Positions 34,420-45,661 of a DNA stretch of 64,000 nucleotides are shown piece after piece. Both the position numbers and the translations under genes were made by a program. The notes under the pieces were generated by a model, which searched no databases, was not told the origin of the DNA, and saw only the letters and a list, made by a program, of their open reading frames with translations. The stretch comes from Bolinopsis microptera. Lineage: Eukaryota > Ctenophora > Tentaculata > Lobata > Bolinopsidae. The stretch is taken from NCBI RefSeq assembly GCF_026151205.1, contig NC_087074.1, positions 2,294,001 to 2,358,000 on the forward strand, read 5' to 3'. Each line of letters opens with the position of its first letter. The stretch's first letter is position 1.

Positions 34420-34900
34420 ATTTGACCAAAACCCATAATCATGGGTAGAGTGGACCGCTGCCAGTGTCTCTCTTTCCCAAACAAAAGGAAATGATATTAA
34501 GTTGATTGACCGTTCTCAAATGCAAAATGATACCGAGAATGAAATCGGTCGCTCGCTTTTCCCATTCATTCACGGCTTACAATCAATTACATGCTGTAAA
34601 AATTCCTTTGGGTTGCGTTCGGGTCGATATACCTAGTATTTCGGGATAAGGGTGGTACTGGTAGTTAGTGAATTAGCTGAAGTTTATTGATTCTTTATTG
34701 CTGAGTACAGCTGCCTTCGGGTAGTTCTTCTTAATCTATTACAATTGTAAATTAATGGGAAAAGCGAGCGACCGATTTCATTCTCGGTATCATTTTGCAT
34801 TTGAGAACGGTCAATCAAATTAATATCATTTCCTTTTGTTTGGGAAAGAGAGACACTGGCAGCGGTCCACTCTACCCATGATTATGGGTTTTGGTCAAAT
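34420..34900. mobile_element. Fold-back element B (same arms, longer interior)
   Basis: The arms at about 34420-34580 and 34754-34900 match those of the element at 31015-31343, starting ATTTGACCAAAACCCATAAT. The roughly 170-bp interior is unrelated. No convincing target duplication is seen. Confidence 0.85.
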
Positions 34901-35998
34901 AAATATGTAGTTTATCTGATAGCTGTAGATTTGTTTATCTCACAACTTTTGGATAAACATGATGATATTGTTTAAAAATAAAAAACTGATTTCTGTAATT
35001 TTGAACCATTTACATTTGACTAGCTAACTTGAACATCCGGTTATTAAATGCACTTTTACCCCATACGTCATAGATACGTCATACATAAGTATAGGTGGTA
35101 ATATTGTAATAATTGTATTAGAGTTTAATGAGACTATTCATCAGACTCCTCCTGGAATCCCTTATCAAATACATTGACTAGGGGAGTATCACTTTAAAGC
35201 TTTACTGCAGCTGCAATTAATAGTATAAGTAACCAAAGAGAAGTATTCAGGTATAATATACCCGTCACAGTAAGTAATACTGGGGGATTTACCATTGTTA
35301 TTACCCTATCACGTTATCAGTGGATCGGAGTTGAATTTCATTCATTCATCGCTTATTCAAATTATCATTCAGCTTCACTGCGTTTCATTTATGTTGCAGT
35401 GTGTATTATCTCTCATTTTTGATGTTTGCAAAATTCTAAAAATTGGAATTATAATTCCTAACGAGCTAAAAGCTCTGGAGAACAGCCATTCATACCCTAA
35501 CTTTTGAAATATTTTCACTATGAGCTGAAATTCTTTAAACATTCACACCGCAACCTTTACAATTACAGCCTGATTGTTATTGTTATTCACCTTCTGAATC
35601 AGAAGTATGAAGAAGTTGCATCATGCCAGCATCGTATCATCTAATCAGCTAATTGAAAGGAATTTAAACTTTCATAAAACCTAGCTCAGTGCTCCAGTTC
35701 TGAGTGGATTAAATAAAAGTGCGAATTCAGGCCGGTGATGGTAAGAGCTGATGATAAATAGCGTGTCAAGTTTCTCCGCTCCAATGTACTCTGTCTTGCT
35801 CAGTTTTAAGCTCGATCTTGTGACTGGTTTAATTTGTCTAATTCTACATAAATATTACATGTCACTGTTGCAACGCTTGAAGATTATCAACTCCATGAAC
35901 CTGTCAAATCATAGTTTATTTTCCATTCAGTTGACTATTCGACTCTATAAAACTTATTGTCATCTTTATTAATATGAGATTCAGATACAATTGCACGG
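34901..35998. other. Upstream region of receptor copy 3
   Basis: AT-rich and not similar to the upstream region of receptor copy 2. No gene is recognised. Confidence 0.4.
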
Positions 35999-36006
35999 TA
36001 TATATT
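35999..36006 (+). promoter_or_regulatory. TATA-like box of receptor copy 3
   Basis: TATATATT lies 44 bases before the ATG at 36050. The spacing suits a core promoter with a very short leader. A TTTTCCAG at 36035-36042 could alternatively be a splice acceptor if an upstream non-coding exon exists. Confidence 0.4.
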
Positions 36007-36049
36007 TTCACGTCTAACAATACCATATCATGCTATTTTCCAGCAAGAC

Positions 36050-37930
36050 ATGATAAGATGGAATATTGTTCTTCTTCTCAGTCTCTTAACAGCAGTATCA
36101 TCCACACCTTATCCGGACTGTTCGGACCCGTCTACTTACAGCAGCTACGGTAAAAGTACGGAGTATAAAGGAGTAAACAGTAGCACTGCCTGGGACCGCA
36201 CGCTAAATACAGGCGACACCTGTGACTTCTCTCCACTGGTGCCCTCGGTGCTACCTCTCACTTGCGGAGACTGTGATTTTGATCTGGAAGATGAAACATG
36301 GTACAGATTTGATCAAGGTCCCCACGTGCAGATAAAAGAATATTCAGATAAAACATCTTGTCCAGGTAGAGGCCACTGTAACGGGTATTATCAGATAGCT
36401 CTAGTTTCAAGTGACATTCCTAGTGGCAACAACCAGAGTAACATGTATCATATCGTTTTCAGCGATCCTACATCACAGACAGATTGTACAGCAGCACCTG
36501 ACAATTTTATGGCTGAAAAATTCTACTGTGATGACTTTGTCGTATACAAATTTCCAGTCGGCTGGAAAAGCTCAATCATAAGTTGCACAAACACAAAAGA
36601 TGACAAAGGAAAGATAGCACCAACTCCATACAGTCTCTGTATGGAGGACACAGTTATTGAACTGACTTTGACAGCCAACAGAAGGTATTTCACGGAGAAT
36701 GCTCCCTTGATTTGTAGTAGTACCCGGTCTCCGACACTCCCTAAGATCACTTGGACTGACCAGGATAACCAGGACATCACCTCCCTGGCTACACGGGACA
36801 CTGCTAACAGTAGTTTATTCACTGCAGTCTACAGTCTGAACTCCTCCGCTTCTTACACTCAGGTTACCTGTCAGGTGGAGGACAAATCCCACATTTTCTA
36901 CCAGGTCTCTCTTAAGGCTAGTAACGTCACCGGGGTGGCAGGTAAAGAAGTGTCTGCTACATGCAAAGTCACATTTGATACGTTTTCTTCTGAAAACGAA
37001 GAAAATTTGTATCTTATCGAAGTGCTGAGTGGTTCGGAAGTGTACTACACGTCTGAGAACATCACCACAAAAGGTAACAAGATGGTGGTAGATAAAGAAG
37101 GTTCTGGAACTTACAGAGTAACCTTGATCCTCTCAAACACGGCGCTATCAAATAATGTTTGGAACAAGACAGAAAACTGGAGATGTGGAGTTAGGGACCC
37201 TATCATTAAGATCTACACAACAGTTCCTTTCACCATAACCACTAAGAAACCCCCCTCCCTTGAGGCTAATAACGTCACTGGGTTGGCAGGTAAAGAAGTT
37301 TCTGCTACCTGCAAAGTCACATTTGAAATGTTTTCTTCTGAAAACGAAGAAAACTTGTATCTTATTGATGATTCAAGAGTCTACTATACATCTCAGAACA
37401 TCACCACCAAAGGTGACAAGATGGTGATAGATAAAGAAGGTTCTGGAACCTACAGAGTAACCTTGATCCTCTCGAAAACTACAACATCATCAATTAATGT
37501 TCGGAGCGAGACAGAAAACTGGAGATGTGGAGTTAGGGACCCTATCACTGAGATCTACACAACAGTTCCTTTCACCATAACCATTAACAGAGATTGTACA
37601 TCAGGAACAGGGTTCATAACTTCAGACTCAATGGAGTGCAAGCAATGTCCAGAGAACACCTTCTCAAACCAGAACATCTGTGAAGATTGTCCAGAAGGAG
37701 AGATCTCTAACGCAGGGGCTGACTTGTGTAGGGACGACACCAGCAGAGAGGCGTTGTATTATGCTCTGGCAGGGGTGGGATGTGCTCTCCTCGTCATCTT
37801 AGCTCTGATGATAGCTGCTCTCATCTGGAATAGGCGGAGAGAGGAGAGCAATAACATCGTTATAACCAACCCTAGCAACAACCCTAGCAACGATAACTCT
37901 AGATCTACAAACAAGAATTCAACCGTGTGA
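36050..37930 (+). CDS. D8C/Ig/ephrin-receptor-like transmembrane protein, copy 3 (complete)
   Basis: This is a complete intronless frame of 626 residues. A signal peptide (1-18, IRWNIVLLLSLLTAVSS) is followed by a D8C-like Cys-rich domain (24-about 125; WYRF at 84-87, HCNGYY at 109-114). Then come an Ig-like domain (Cys222, Trp235, Cys274) and two tandem Ig-like repeats (Cys305/Cys379 and Cys421/Cys493), each starting SNVTG or NNVTG-AGKEVSATCKVTF and ending NWRCGVRDP. A Cys-rich ephrin-receptor-like module (516-560), a transmembrane helix (about 571-593) and a tail ending NSTV (class I PDZ-type) complete it. Many N-glycosylation sequons are present. A type I surface receptor or adhesion protein is the best call; the recognition role is inferred from the architecture. 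It is followed by ES1 copy B in convergent orientation. Confidence 0.9.
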   Translation: MIRWNIVLLLSLLTAVSSTPYPDCSDPSTYSSYGKSTEYKGVNSSTAWDRTLNTGDTCDFSPLVPSVLPLTCGDCDFDLEDETWYRFDQGPHVQIKEYSDKTSCPGRGHCNGYYQIALVSSDIPSGNNQSNMYHIVFSDPTSQTDCTAAPDNFMAEKFYCDDFVVYKFPVGWKSSIISCTNTKDDKGKIAPTPYSLCMEDTVIELTLTANRRYFTENAPLICSSTRSPTLPKITWTDQDNQDITSLATRDTANSSLFTAVYSLNSSASYTQVTCQVEDKSHIFYQVSLKASNVTGVAGKEVSATCKVTFDTFSSENEENLYLIEVLSGSEVYYTSENITTKGNKMVVDKEGSGTYRVTLILSNTALSNNVWNKTENWRCGVRDPIIKIYTTVPFTITTKKPPSLEANNVTGLAGKEVSATCKVTFEMFSSENEENLYLIDDSRVYYTSQNITTKGDKMVIDKEGSGTYRVTLILSKTTTSSINVRSETENWRCGVRDPITEIYTTVPFTITINRDCTSGTGFITSDSMECKQCPENTFSNQNICEDCPEGEISNAGADLCRDDTSREALYYALAGVGCALLVILALMIAALIWNRRREESNNIVITNPSNNPSNDNSRSTNKNSTV

Positions 37931-38589
37931 TTCCCAATATTTGTCACTCTAACCGAACTGAATCATATCATTCGTTAAGATGTAATTATTTAAAGAAGTG
38001 AATCAGATTTTATGAAACTATTGACCTTGAAACGATAAGATTGACAGACTAATTAGATTTTTGATAATTAAGATTTAATGCTTTTCAGATTTTTATATCT
38101 TCTCTGTTATGTATTTATAAACAGAATTTTGGCATAAAACGCTGGCCACAATCTTTATAAAAGATGTGTATAGTTTTTTCAAGTTCGCTTGTCGATATGA
38201 AGCCGTCAAAAAGTTACAAAAAGATGATCTATACATAATTAAATACAGCTGAAAAGACACCTAAGGCATAAAACCTCGATTTGTGTTAATCGGTATAACT
38301 ATTTATGATGAATGAAAGATAATCCAACTCTAGTCCAAGGCCAAATTTAGACGGAACGGTTCCTCCTAGTTAGAAATAGAAGTTGTTCAATTCATTTCCA
38401 GTAAGCAATATGCATGTGACGATTCATTTCAATTATTATTTGCAATTTATCTCGATTACTTTTTATTTTATCAATAATTGGGGTCCGTTACCTTATTTAT
38501 CGTCTTAGGCAGAAGATCCCACAGTTTTGCGTCTCCTTCTAAGCTAAAATAAAACCCCAAAATAGGTTCTACCGCTGACCACACCATTA

Positions 38590-38748
38590 GGGGTCGTTCA
38601 CATATTACGTAATCAGCTGAGGGGGGGGGGGGAGGTTTCCAAATAATTACGCTAGTGTAATTTTGGCACAATAGCTATGTGTAAAATTGATTACGGAGGG
38701 GGGGGGGGAATGTTCCAAAAAATGATTACGTAGTATGTGAACGACCCC
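38590..38748. mobile_element. Harbinger-like MITE, TTA target duplication (copy B)
   Basis: Same element and site as 2232-2391, flanked by TTA at 38587-38589 and 38749-38751. Only its G-runs differ in length. Confidence 0.75.
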
Positions 38749-39183
38749 TTAAGTTATTTTTCTGCAATGGCTCGGACAAGCTGTCGAAGCTGACTGAGAA
38801 TATGCTGAAAACTTGTGTACCCAGTACATAGGTAGGTGTATTCTGTTGGTAGGTGCGATTCCTCCACTTTAGGATCTTTCGTAAATTTTGTGAGCATAAG
38901 TCTCAAAACTAAAATGTAGGTATTCTTTCGGAATATCCCTGCACTATAGTACTATACTGGGGTTTCGCCCAGTTCATCGTCCATGACAGTGTGGACTGTC
39001 ATGAAAATCTCTCATTATAAACCACGCGGTATTGACTGCGCGTGTCATATGCGCGTAAGTTTTCTACTCTTATGAAACAAAGCGTCTGACTGACATGTAC
39101 ATGTTCTTCAGGACCGGCCCATTACCACCAATATGAACAAATTTAAGGGTATACTATTTAGACGCTGATTCCGTATTAACCTT

Positions 39184-39599
39184 GAGAGGGAGAGGGAGAG
39201 GGAGAGGGAGAGGGAGAAGGAGAGGGAGAGGGAGAGGGAGAGGGAGAGGGAGAGGGAGAGGGAGAGGGAGAGGGAGAGGGAGAGGGAGAGGGAGAGGGAG
39301 AGGGAGAGGGAGAGGGAGAGGGAGAGGGAGAGGGAGAGGGAGAGGGAGAGGGAGAGGGAGAGGGAGAGGGAGAGGGAGAGGGAGAGGGAGAGGGAGAGGG
39401 AGAGGGAGAGGGAGAGGGAGAGGGAGAGGGAGAGGGAGAGGGAGAGGGAGAGGGAGAGGGAGAGGGAGAGGGAGAGGGAGAGGGAGAGGGAGAGGGAGAG
39501 GGAGAGGGAGAGGGAGAGGGAGAGGGAGAGGGAGAGGGAGAGGGAGAGGGAGAGGGAGAGGGAGAGGGAGAGGGAGAGGGAGAGGGAGAGGGAGAGGGA
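39184..39599. repeat. (GAGAGG)n purine microsatellite, about 69 units
   Basis: Same repeat as 2795-3060 but about 150 bases longer, with an AGAAGG interruption near its left end. Arg-Gly and Leu-Pro frames across it are artefacts. Confidence 0.98.
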
Positions 39600-40115
39600 C
39601 GATAACTATTTTTGACATCCTTGCTCTTCTCATTTGTTCATTCAAAACGCAAGACGAAACTAATACCATCACTAATACATTTTATATATACTGGTACCCG
39701 ATAGTACTATCTATTCCTATTGAAATCTTATTAAGTAAAAACAGAAGTTCAGTGAACGAACGTTAAACAATACAGTTTCCAAATTATTTTACAATAAAAT
39801 ATGAATAATAAACTCACTCGACTCAAAATATGCATTCTTTGTAACGATTCAAAGCTTTTAAATACCAAATCGGTGCCCAATTTAAGATAATTTTAAAAAA
39901 GGTCTTGCAGTGTAGCTGATGCGTTAATTAGAAATTCTATATTAGCATATTATTACAGTAAAACCAAAAATATAAATAAACTAGGTACTTCATATCCAGA
40001 AATAAACAAAAATTAGCCCTAAAGTTTTCTTGGAAATTCAAAAGGAGACATCATGCTAGCTTGTATCTAAAATAAATTACCAAAGAAGGAAATATTATAG
40101 ATTTAGTCCTGAAGT

Positions 40116-43100
40116 TTACGTAACTAGTTTCAGAACCTCTGTAACCATGGCACCAACACCGTCATGTATTTCATGTAGATCAGTCTCACACATAAAGGCT
40201 GCAGTAGTAACAACCTGCAACATTCATACTTAGTAAATCTAACAATGTTTAACCTTGGTTAGTAACAACCTGCAACATTCATACTTAGTAAATCTAACAA
40301 TGATTAACCTTGGTTAGTAACAACCTGCAACATTCATACTTAGTAAATCTAACAATGTTTAACCTTGGTTAATAACAACCTGCAACATTCATACTTACCT
40401 TACTCGGGAATATTATAGCGGGTTAATTTATGACTGGGAAAATTAATGACCGGGAAAAATATGGCGGACTTTCCCAAAACCCGCCAAATTATCCCGGTCA
40501 TGTATTTACCGGTGGCCGACATTTCAAGTTTTTTTTCAGAGGTCAATAAATTTTCAACCGAAATTCTGTTTTTGTTACTTGTTAAAGAAGTTATTTCAAT
40601 TTACAGTTATTGATATTTCTCAGAAATAGAAAAATAGACACGTCTATTTAAAGGAAAATAAATGTAAGCAATAATAAGTCAAATCTTCATTAAAGCGTAT
40701 TCTCATTCTCATTATCGCTAATGTCCCCTGCACTGATTATGATAGAGCGCTAATAATCATTTTTAAAAATAAATTGTGTACATATACAACATTTTTCATT
40801 TGACGAGAGGATGACATCATATAACATATAAATTGTTTTCTTCTCTACGATTCACTGATTCATGGGCAAGAGAAGTGAGAATCACGGTCCACCCTTAAAT
40901 CTGATTTCTATAACCAAATTGTAATTTTTATAACGAAATTATGGTAGCAACCACCAATAAAGTTACAGCCCTCCATCCACTGCTTCAAAAGTCTTCTCTA
41001 GCACATATGAGACTTCAGGTAAAATATGATGATCACCACCCTCTTGGAACCCCATAATCTGAGTCGGCGGGTTTTTTTATGACTGGTAAAATTTTTGACC
41101 GGGAAAAATATGGCGGAATCTCCCAAAACCCACCACTTTATCCCGGTTATAATATTCCCGAGTAAGGTAGTAAATCTAACAATTTTAACCTTGTTTTTAG
41201 AGTCGACGTGGGCCTCTGAGACGTCTGTTACAACATGTTTCCCACCCATAGCATCAATAGCAGCAGCAGTTCCAGCGTATGGCCACTTATCTGTCCCTTC
41301 CTGATCACTCCCTGAAGTGGAGAGTGAAATAGCGGGGTAATGTTACCATAGTAACAATACCGTAAGGTCATGTTTCCAGGTATGAATTTCCTACAAGGGT
41401 AGAGATCTGAATTTTACCATGAGTTTCATTTATGACTCTTCTAGTAGGCGGAACTGAGTTGATTTCTTGTTGACTGGTCGAGTAGCTTGGTCAAACATAG
41501 ATTCTCAAAAAGTTTCGTAAAATGCTGTCAATTGCAAATTATCGCAAAAAAAAACAACTTGTGTCAAAATTTCGAGTAAATTTTAGGATATGTTGGGAAC
41601 GTGGTTGGATTGAGCAAAATCAACTTTGAAATCTTGGTAGCAATTTAAGACAGCAAAAGTATCCATAGATCAGAAAATATTGAGAACCTTCCCCGAATCA
41701 TTTCCATTGTATTGCAAAAAAAGAGTGACAGCCCACAACTATTGCGATTCACAAATGTTTAGGAGTAATCCAAAGGAAATATCCACCACACTGCCAAACA
41801 ACTGCAGGGGCCTGGTTGGTTGGGAACACACGAACAAAGTTTTTTGGTATGTCATGATGAGTACCTTTATTGATTTCTCTTCCAATCAGTGGCATAACGT
41901 TGCTTCCAATGACTAATCGTTAAATATTCTTTTAGATTTTCGGAGTCCTGTTAAGCCTTAAGGAAATTAGTCGATCCCATCCATTTGTTTGGGTAACCTT
42001 CTCCCTGGTATCTGATCAACTGTAAATCTTAATTTTGTGAAACGATGCAGCAATACATCTTTCACGAAGTCGCACATTGCACCTTTGTAGTCAGCTTGTA
42101 GATAGCTGATCACCCGTTTAACTGATCAGGTGATGCACTAATCAGCTGAGAGCAATGAGTATTTAACAGTTGACACCCTTCAGCCCCTGTACATTATAAA
42201 TTATGTTCTCAAATCGTTCTTACAACTGATCACTTGGTCGCCGTTTTTGGACACTGAATAATATGCTACACTCACCTACGGTCAGCTCGACACCAGGGAT
42301 AAGTTTAGCAGCTAATACAGGTGCAATACAGCACAGTCCAATAGGTTTCCCAGCAGAGTGGAAAGCAGCTATCTTGTCGCTGACAGTAAGGTCCACTGTC
42401 ATGTCCACTCCTTGTGTGGCGAAACTGCTCAGGTTCTTAGCGGCACCAAACCCACCTGACAAACATATCCTGCTCAATAAATAGATAGACATTAGAATTT
42501 AGATTATCAGCATTGAGTAATGAGCAGGCTATATATTTTCAAAGCAACAATAACAGAAAACGGGAGGCCGACATCCCTGTGGGGATCAGATCATGTTACC
42601 AATCAGTGACGATAAATAAGTAAATCTGTGATCCATGATTGAACTAGAAGTAGGGAAAAGTTCACATGACAACTCTGTACATACTAGCTATATGTAAGAT
42701 GTAAACATAATCTCTAAGATTTTTGTTCTAATCATGGATCAGTATTTAGTATTCAGAATGAAAAATTGTCCATTTACTTGTTAACTGTTAAATTATCACA
42801 TTGAATTACTAATTATACTAGTTAAAGAGCAATACAAAGTTGTCTGGAATTCTAGTTGATTGGTTATTACGTGTCAGTGATTGGTCTGCTTGTTAACTGG
42901 AATAGCAGATTCCACTATTATATTTAATATTTATATCTGTATCTCCTTAGTAGGGTGTTTTATTAACAGTATTACGATCTGATTTGCAGCATCCTTTATA
43001 GCATTATCTATAGTTTCTTATAGGGCTTATTATATAATTTACTCAAATAATTACCGATGGAGTGCTGTATAAAATTTGACTTTATTTATTGAATTGTTCA

Positions 43101-43789
43101 GGTTATTGAATCTTAGGGGGCCAAGTTTCTGGCAGCCCAGAAAACAAGCTCAATAAGGTTTACCAGGTACAAAACAAGCTCACTAAGGTTTACCAGGTAC
43201 AAAACAAGCTCACTAAGGTTTACCAGGTACAAAACAAGCTCATTAAGGTTTATCAGGTACAAAACAAGCTCACTAAGGTTTACCAGGTATGAAACAAGCT
43301 CAATAAGGTTTACCAGGTACAAAACAAGCTCACTAAGGTTTACCAGGTACAATGAGCGCATCAAAGTCTCCAACATTCAGTTCCGTGAGAGCACTGATTT
43401 TACCACGTGCAATTCTTGCTGACTCCTTCAACACATTTCGTGTCTCCGACATCTCTGTTCCAGCAGTGTGATCTACCACATGCATTTGATCCTGTGACAA
43501 AGTAGGTCTGTGTGGTTGTAACATGTATTTATTTGCTAATACAAAAATATAGCAGGCCTGTGAGACTATAATAACATAAGTACATTTGGTCATGCGAAAA
43601 TACAGCAGGTCTGTGACAAACCTTATCGGGAGCAAAGCAGGAAGCCAGAGCCCCCTGTCTGCTGAGGTGTGTCAATACTGCACTACTCTCATGAACCTCA
43701 GTTCCATCGTACACCCCACACCCAGACAGCAATACTGCTACTTTGGTACTCATAGTTCTTGCACACGAGTTCAATCTTGTTACTATCAT
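40116..43789 (-). CDS. ES1 / GATD3-like protein, copy B (5 exons)
   Basis: Exons on the minus strand are 43789-43622, 43491-43344, 42455-42276, 41311-41190 and 40214-40116, with the same phases and borders as copy A. The exon 1-3 peptide sequence is unchanged between copies within what I compared, so both copies appear intact and could be expressed. The alternative ATG is at 43753. Intron 2 lacks the LINE fragment seen in copy A. Intron 4 contains a 770-bp TA-flanked element that copy A lacks. Family, motifs and likely role are as for copy A. Confidence 0.9.
40210..40397. repeat. 55-bp tandem repeat (4 units) on the ES1 last-exon acceptor
   Basis: ACAACCTGCAACATTCATAC begins at 40210, 40265, 40320 and 40375, a 55-bp period. 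The fourth unit is interrupted by the element at 40398 and resumes at 41168. One unit more than in copy A. Confidence 0.9.
40398..41167. mobile_element. Tc1/mariner-like nonautonomous element in ES1 copy B intron 4
   Basis: The ends are perfect inverted repeats starting CCTTACTCGGGAATATTATA, and a TA is duplicated at 40396-40397 and 41168-41169. The empty site (CTTAGTAAATC) can be seen in neighbouring repeat units. Besides the inverted tips, both ends carry a direct repeat of about 80 bp (GACCGGGAAAAATATGGCGG within CCCAAAACCC-containing sequence). There is no transposase. Confidence 0.85.
43141..43350. repeat. 30-bp minisatellite (7 units) carrying the ES1 exon-2 donor, copy B
   Basis: Identical in unit number and order to 7193-7402, including the unit with the destroyed donor. 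The array therefore predates the duplication and has not changed length since. Confidence 0.92.
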
Positions 43790-44773
43790 TTGCTGGGTTG
43801 GGGGGTTAGTCAGTATATCAACAAACAAATAAAGCTAATTATAAATAGCTAAATAATAATAATAATAATAATACCGATTGCCAAGGTTTGATGCCCAGGC
43901 AGTCGAGACCTCTTATTGAGACCCGATATAATAATAAATTAATTTTATTTTTATACAACACCAAAAGGTTAAATAATTTTAATTTAACCCTTGTGCTCAG
44001 CTGTAAATGATACCTAATTGACAGTGGAGATTGTGCATCTTGCCTTGGACTGGGGTGAAACTATTAGGAAAACAGAAGTTTATAACTGCAAATTAAATCC
44101 TGACTAAATAAGGCAGATGCACCTAACAAGAAGATATCCCAGAAAGGTTAACAGGTTTTCTAACAAAGGACTTGAAAAATGGATGATGACCACAAGAGAT
44201 CTTAGTATGAAACTCATCAGCCTATCAAAATAATAGACAAGATAATAAAAATGAAAATCCCTAAAATATTAAAATTTCTATAAAAATTCTATAGAACTCC
44301 AAATATACAAATAATCTGAATAGGTACTCCAATATACAATAAAAAATGATTGAAACATTTTACTGCTGATGATAAAAGTTATTTATGAAAATCCAATACA
44401 GTCATACCAAACTATCTGGGCAACATACAAGTAGAGACTGAGAAATAAACAGAGTGGAAAAATATGCTCTAGTACTTGAGACAGAATACAAAAGAATAAG
44501 GCAGCGTTCTCCCGGGTGCCAACCCAAAAGATGTTGGTGTCCAAGGATAGAGCCTCCTTTTCTGACCTGCATTACAATTTTGGTGGCAGACACAGTGAAA
44601 CGCAAAAAAGAATATATATATTATAAAATTAGTGTTCTCAGAAATGCTAAAACGACTCCATATATCCAACCATTTATCCAAATGATTAGAATATTCAATC
44701 ATCAATTTTAACTTGTAATATGCAAATGAATGTGCACCAATTCCTCTGCAGCAGTTTTTGAAATTGACTTTTA

Positions 44774-45462
44774 CAATTGCAAAAGCTCTTGATAGAGCTG
44801 AATGGAAGTCATTTGAGAATATTTAGTTTATCTTTTGAGGATCTTTAATTTTTGAGACAGCTACCCAAAAGTCCATATGAGACACGAGTGCGCGGCTCCC
44901 CCTATAGTGAAACGACAGTGGCGGTCACGACGTGATACAAGTTATTTTGATGTTTTTTGACATTTTGGGCACAACAAATTTATCGGTATTTTTAGAAAAA
45001 CTGTGACCAGGGCTTATTCAAATTACTCCGCATTCGAGCTAGCTGACCTCGTCAATACTCTGGTGAGGATCTCAAATAGTTTCAAGGCATGATGTGTTCA
45101 TCAGCCATGCAATTTGTTTATGTTAGTTTATCATTAGTTTCAAGTTGGAAATAAGGTGGCGGGATGCTTTATATTTGCTATTTATCAAGGAAATAGTGCA
45201 GTGCACAGGGGGGGGGCTGAAACCAGGTTTTCGATCAAACTCTGCCATTTGTAGTCAAACGTTGCCAACAGTTGCTCTCGTCCTATGAAATCACTGCATT
45301 TTGCAAGTCATTATGAAATGAAATGAAATAAAGCATTTTTATCCCGCTTATATCAACAATCCAAATAAAAATAAAGATTGCCTATGTCAACGCGGCTGGC
45401 CTATGAATATACCCCAAACTAAGATAATCAGTTAATGAGTATGACATTTTTATGTGAGACAA
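44774..45462. other. Gene-free stretch
   Basis: No coding sequence. An 80-bp GCGCGGCTCCCCCTATAGTGAA-like segment at about 44885-44945 recurs loosely at 46475-46550, so a dispersed repeat is present. Confidence 0.4.
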
Positions 45463-45661
45463 TTTTGAAAAACTTAACTGAGGTACTAGCAAAACTGCGC
45501 GTTTTGCTCTAGAAAGATAAGCTTTTCCTAGAGATTTTACTGGCGTATCCTCTAAAATCACCTAATTTTTTTCAATTTTGGGGAGGGGCGCCAACAGGGG
45601 AGGGGGCGCCAACAGGGGGTGCATTTTCGGGGGGGCGTCAACACGCTATGTTACGCCACTG
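45463..45661 (-). mobile_element. hAT-like element fragment, inverted relative to 24298
   Basis: Read on the minus strand it starts CAGTGGCGTAACATAG, then G/C-rich GGCGCC sequence, then AGAGCAAAACGCGCAGTTTT, matching 24298-24500. Only one end is clear. Confidence 0.5.

Larger units (their letters stand above)
36362..44773. repeat. Segmental duplication, copy B (partner 1-9842)
   Basis: Nearly collinear with copy A. Relative offsets step at each indel: about 36360 in the receptor gene, 36539 at the last ES1 exon, 37366 at exon 4, 37128 at exon 3 and 35948 at exons 1-2. These steps locate the insertions private to each copy. Beyond 44773 no similarity to copy A's flank is seen. Confidence 0.93.
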
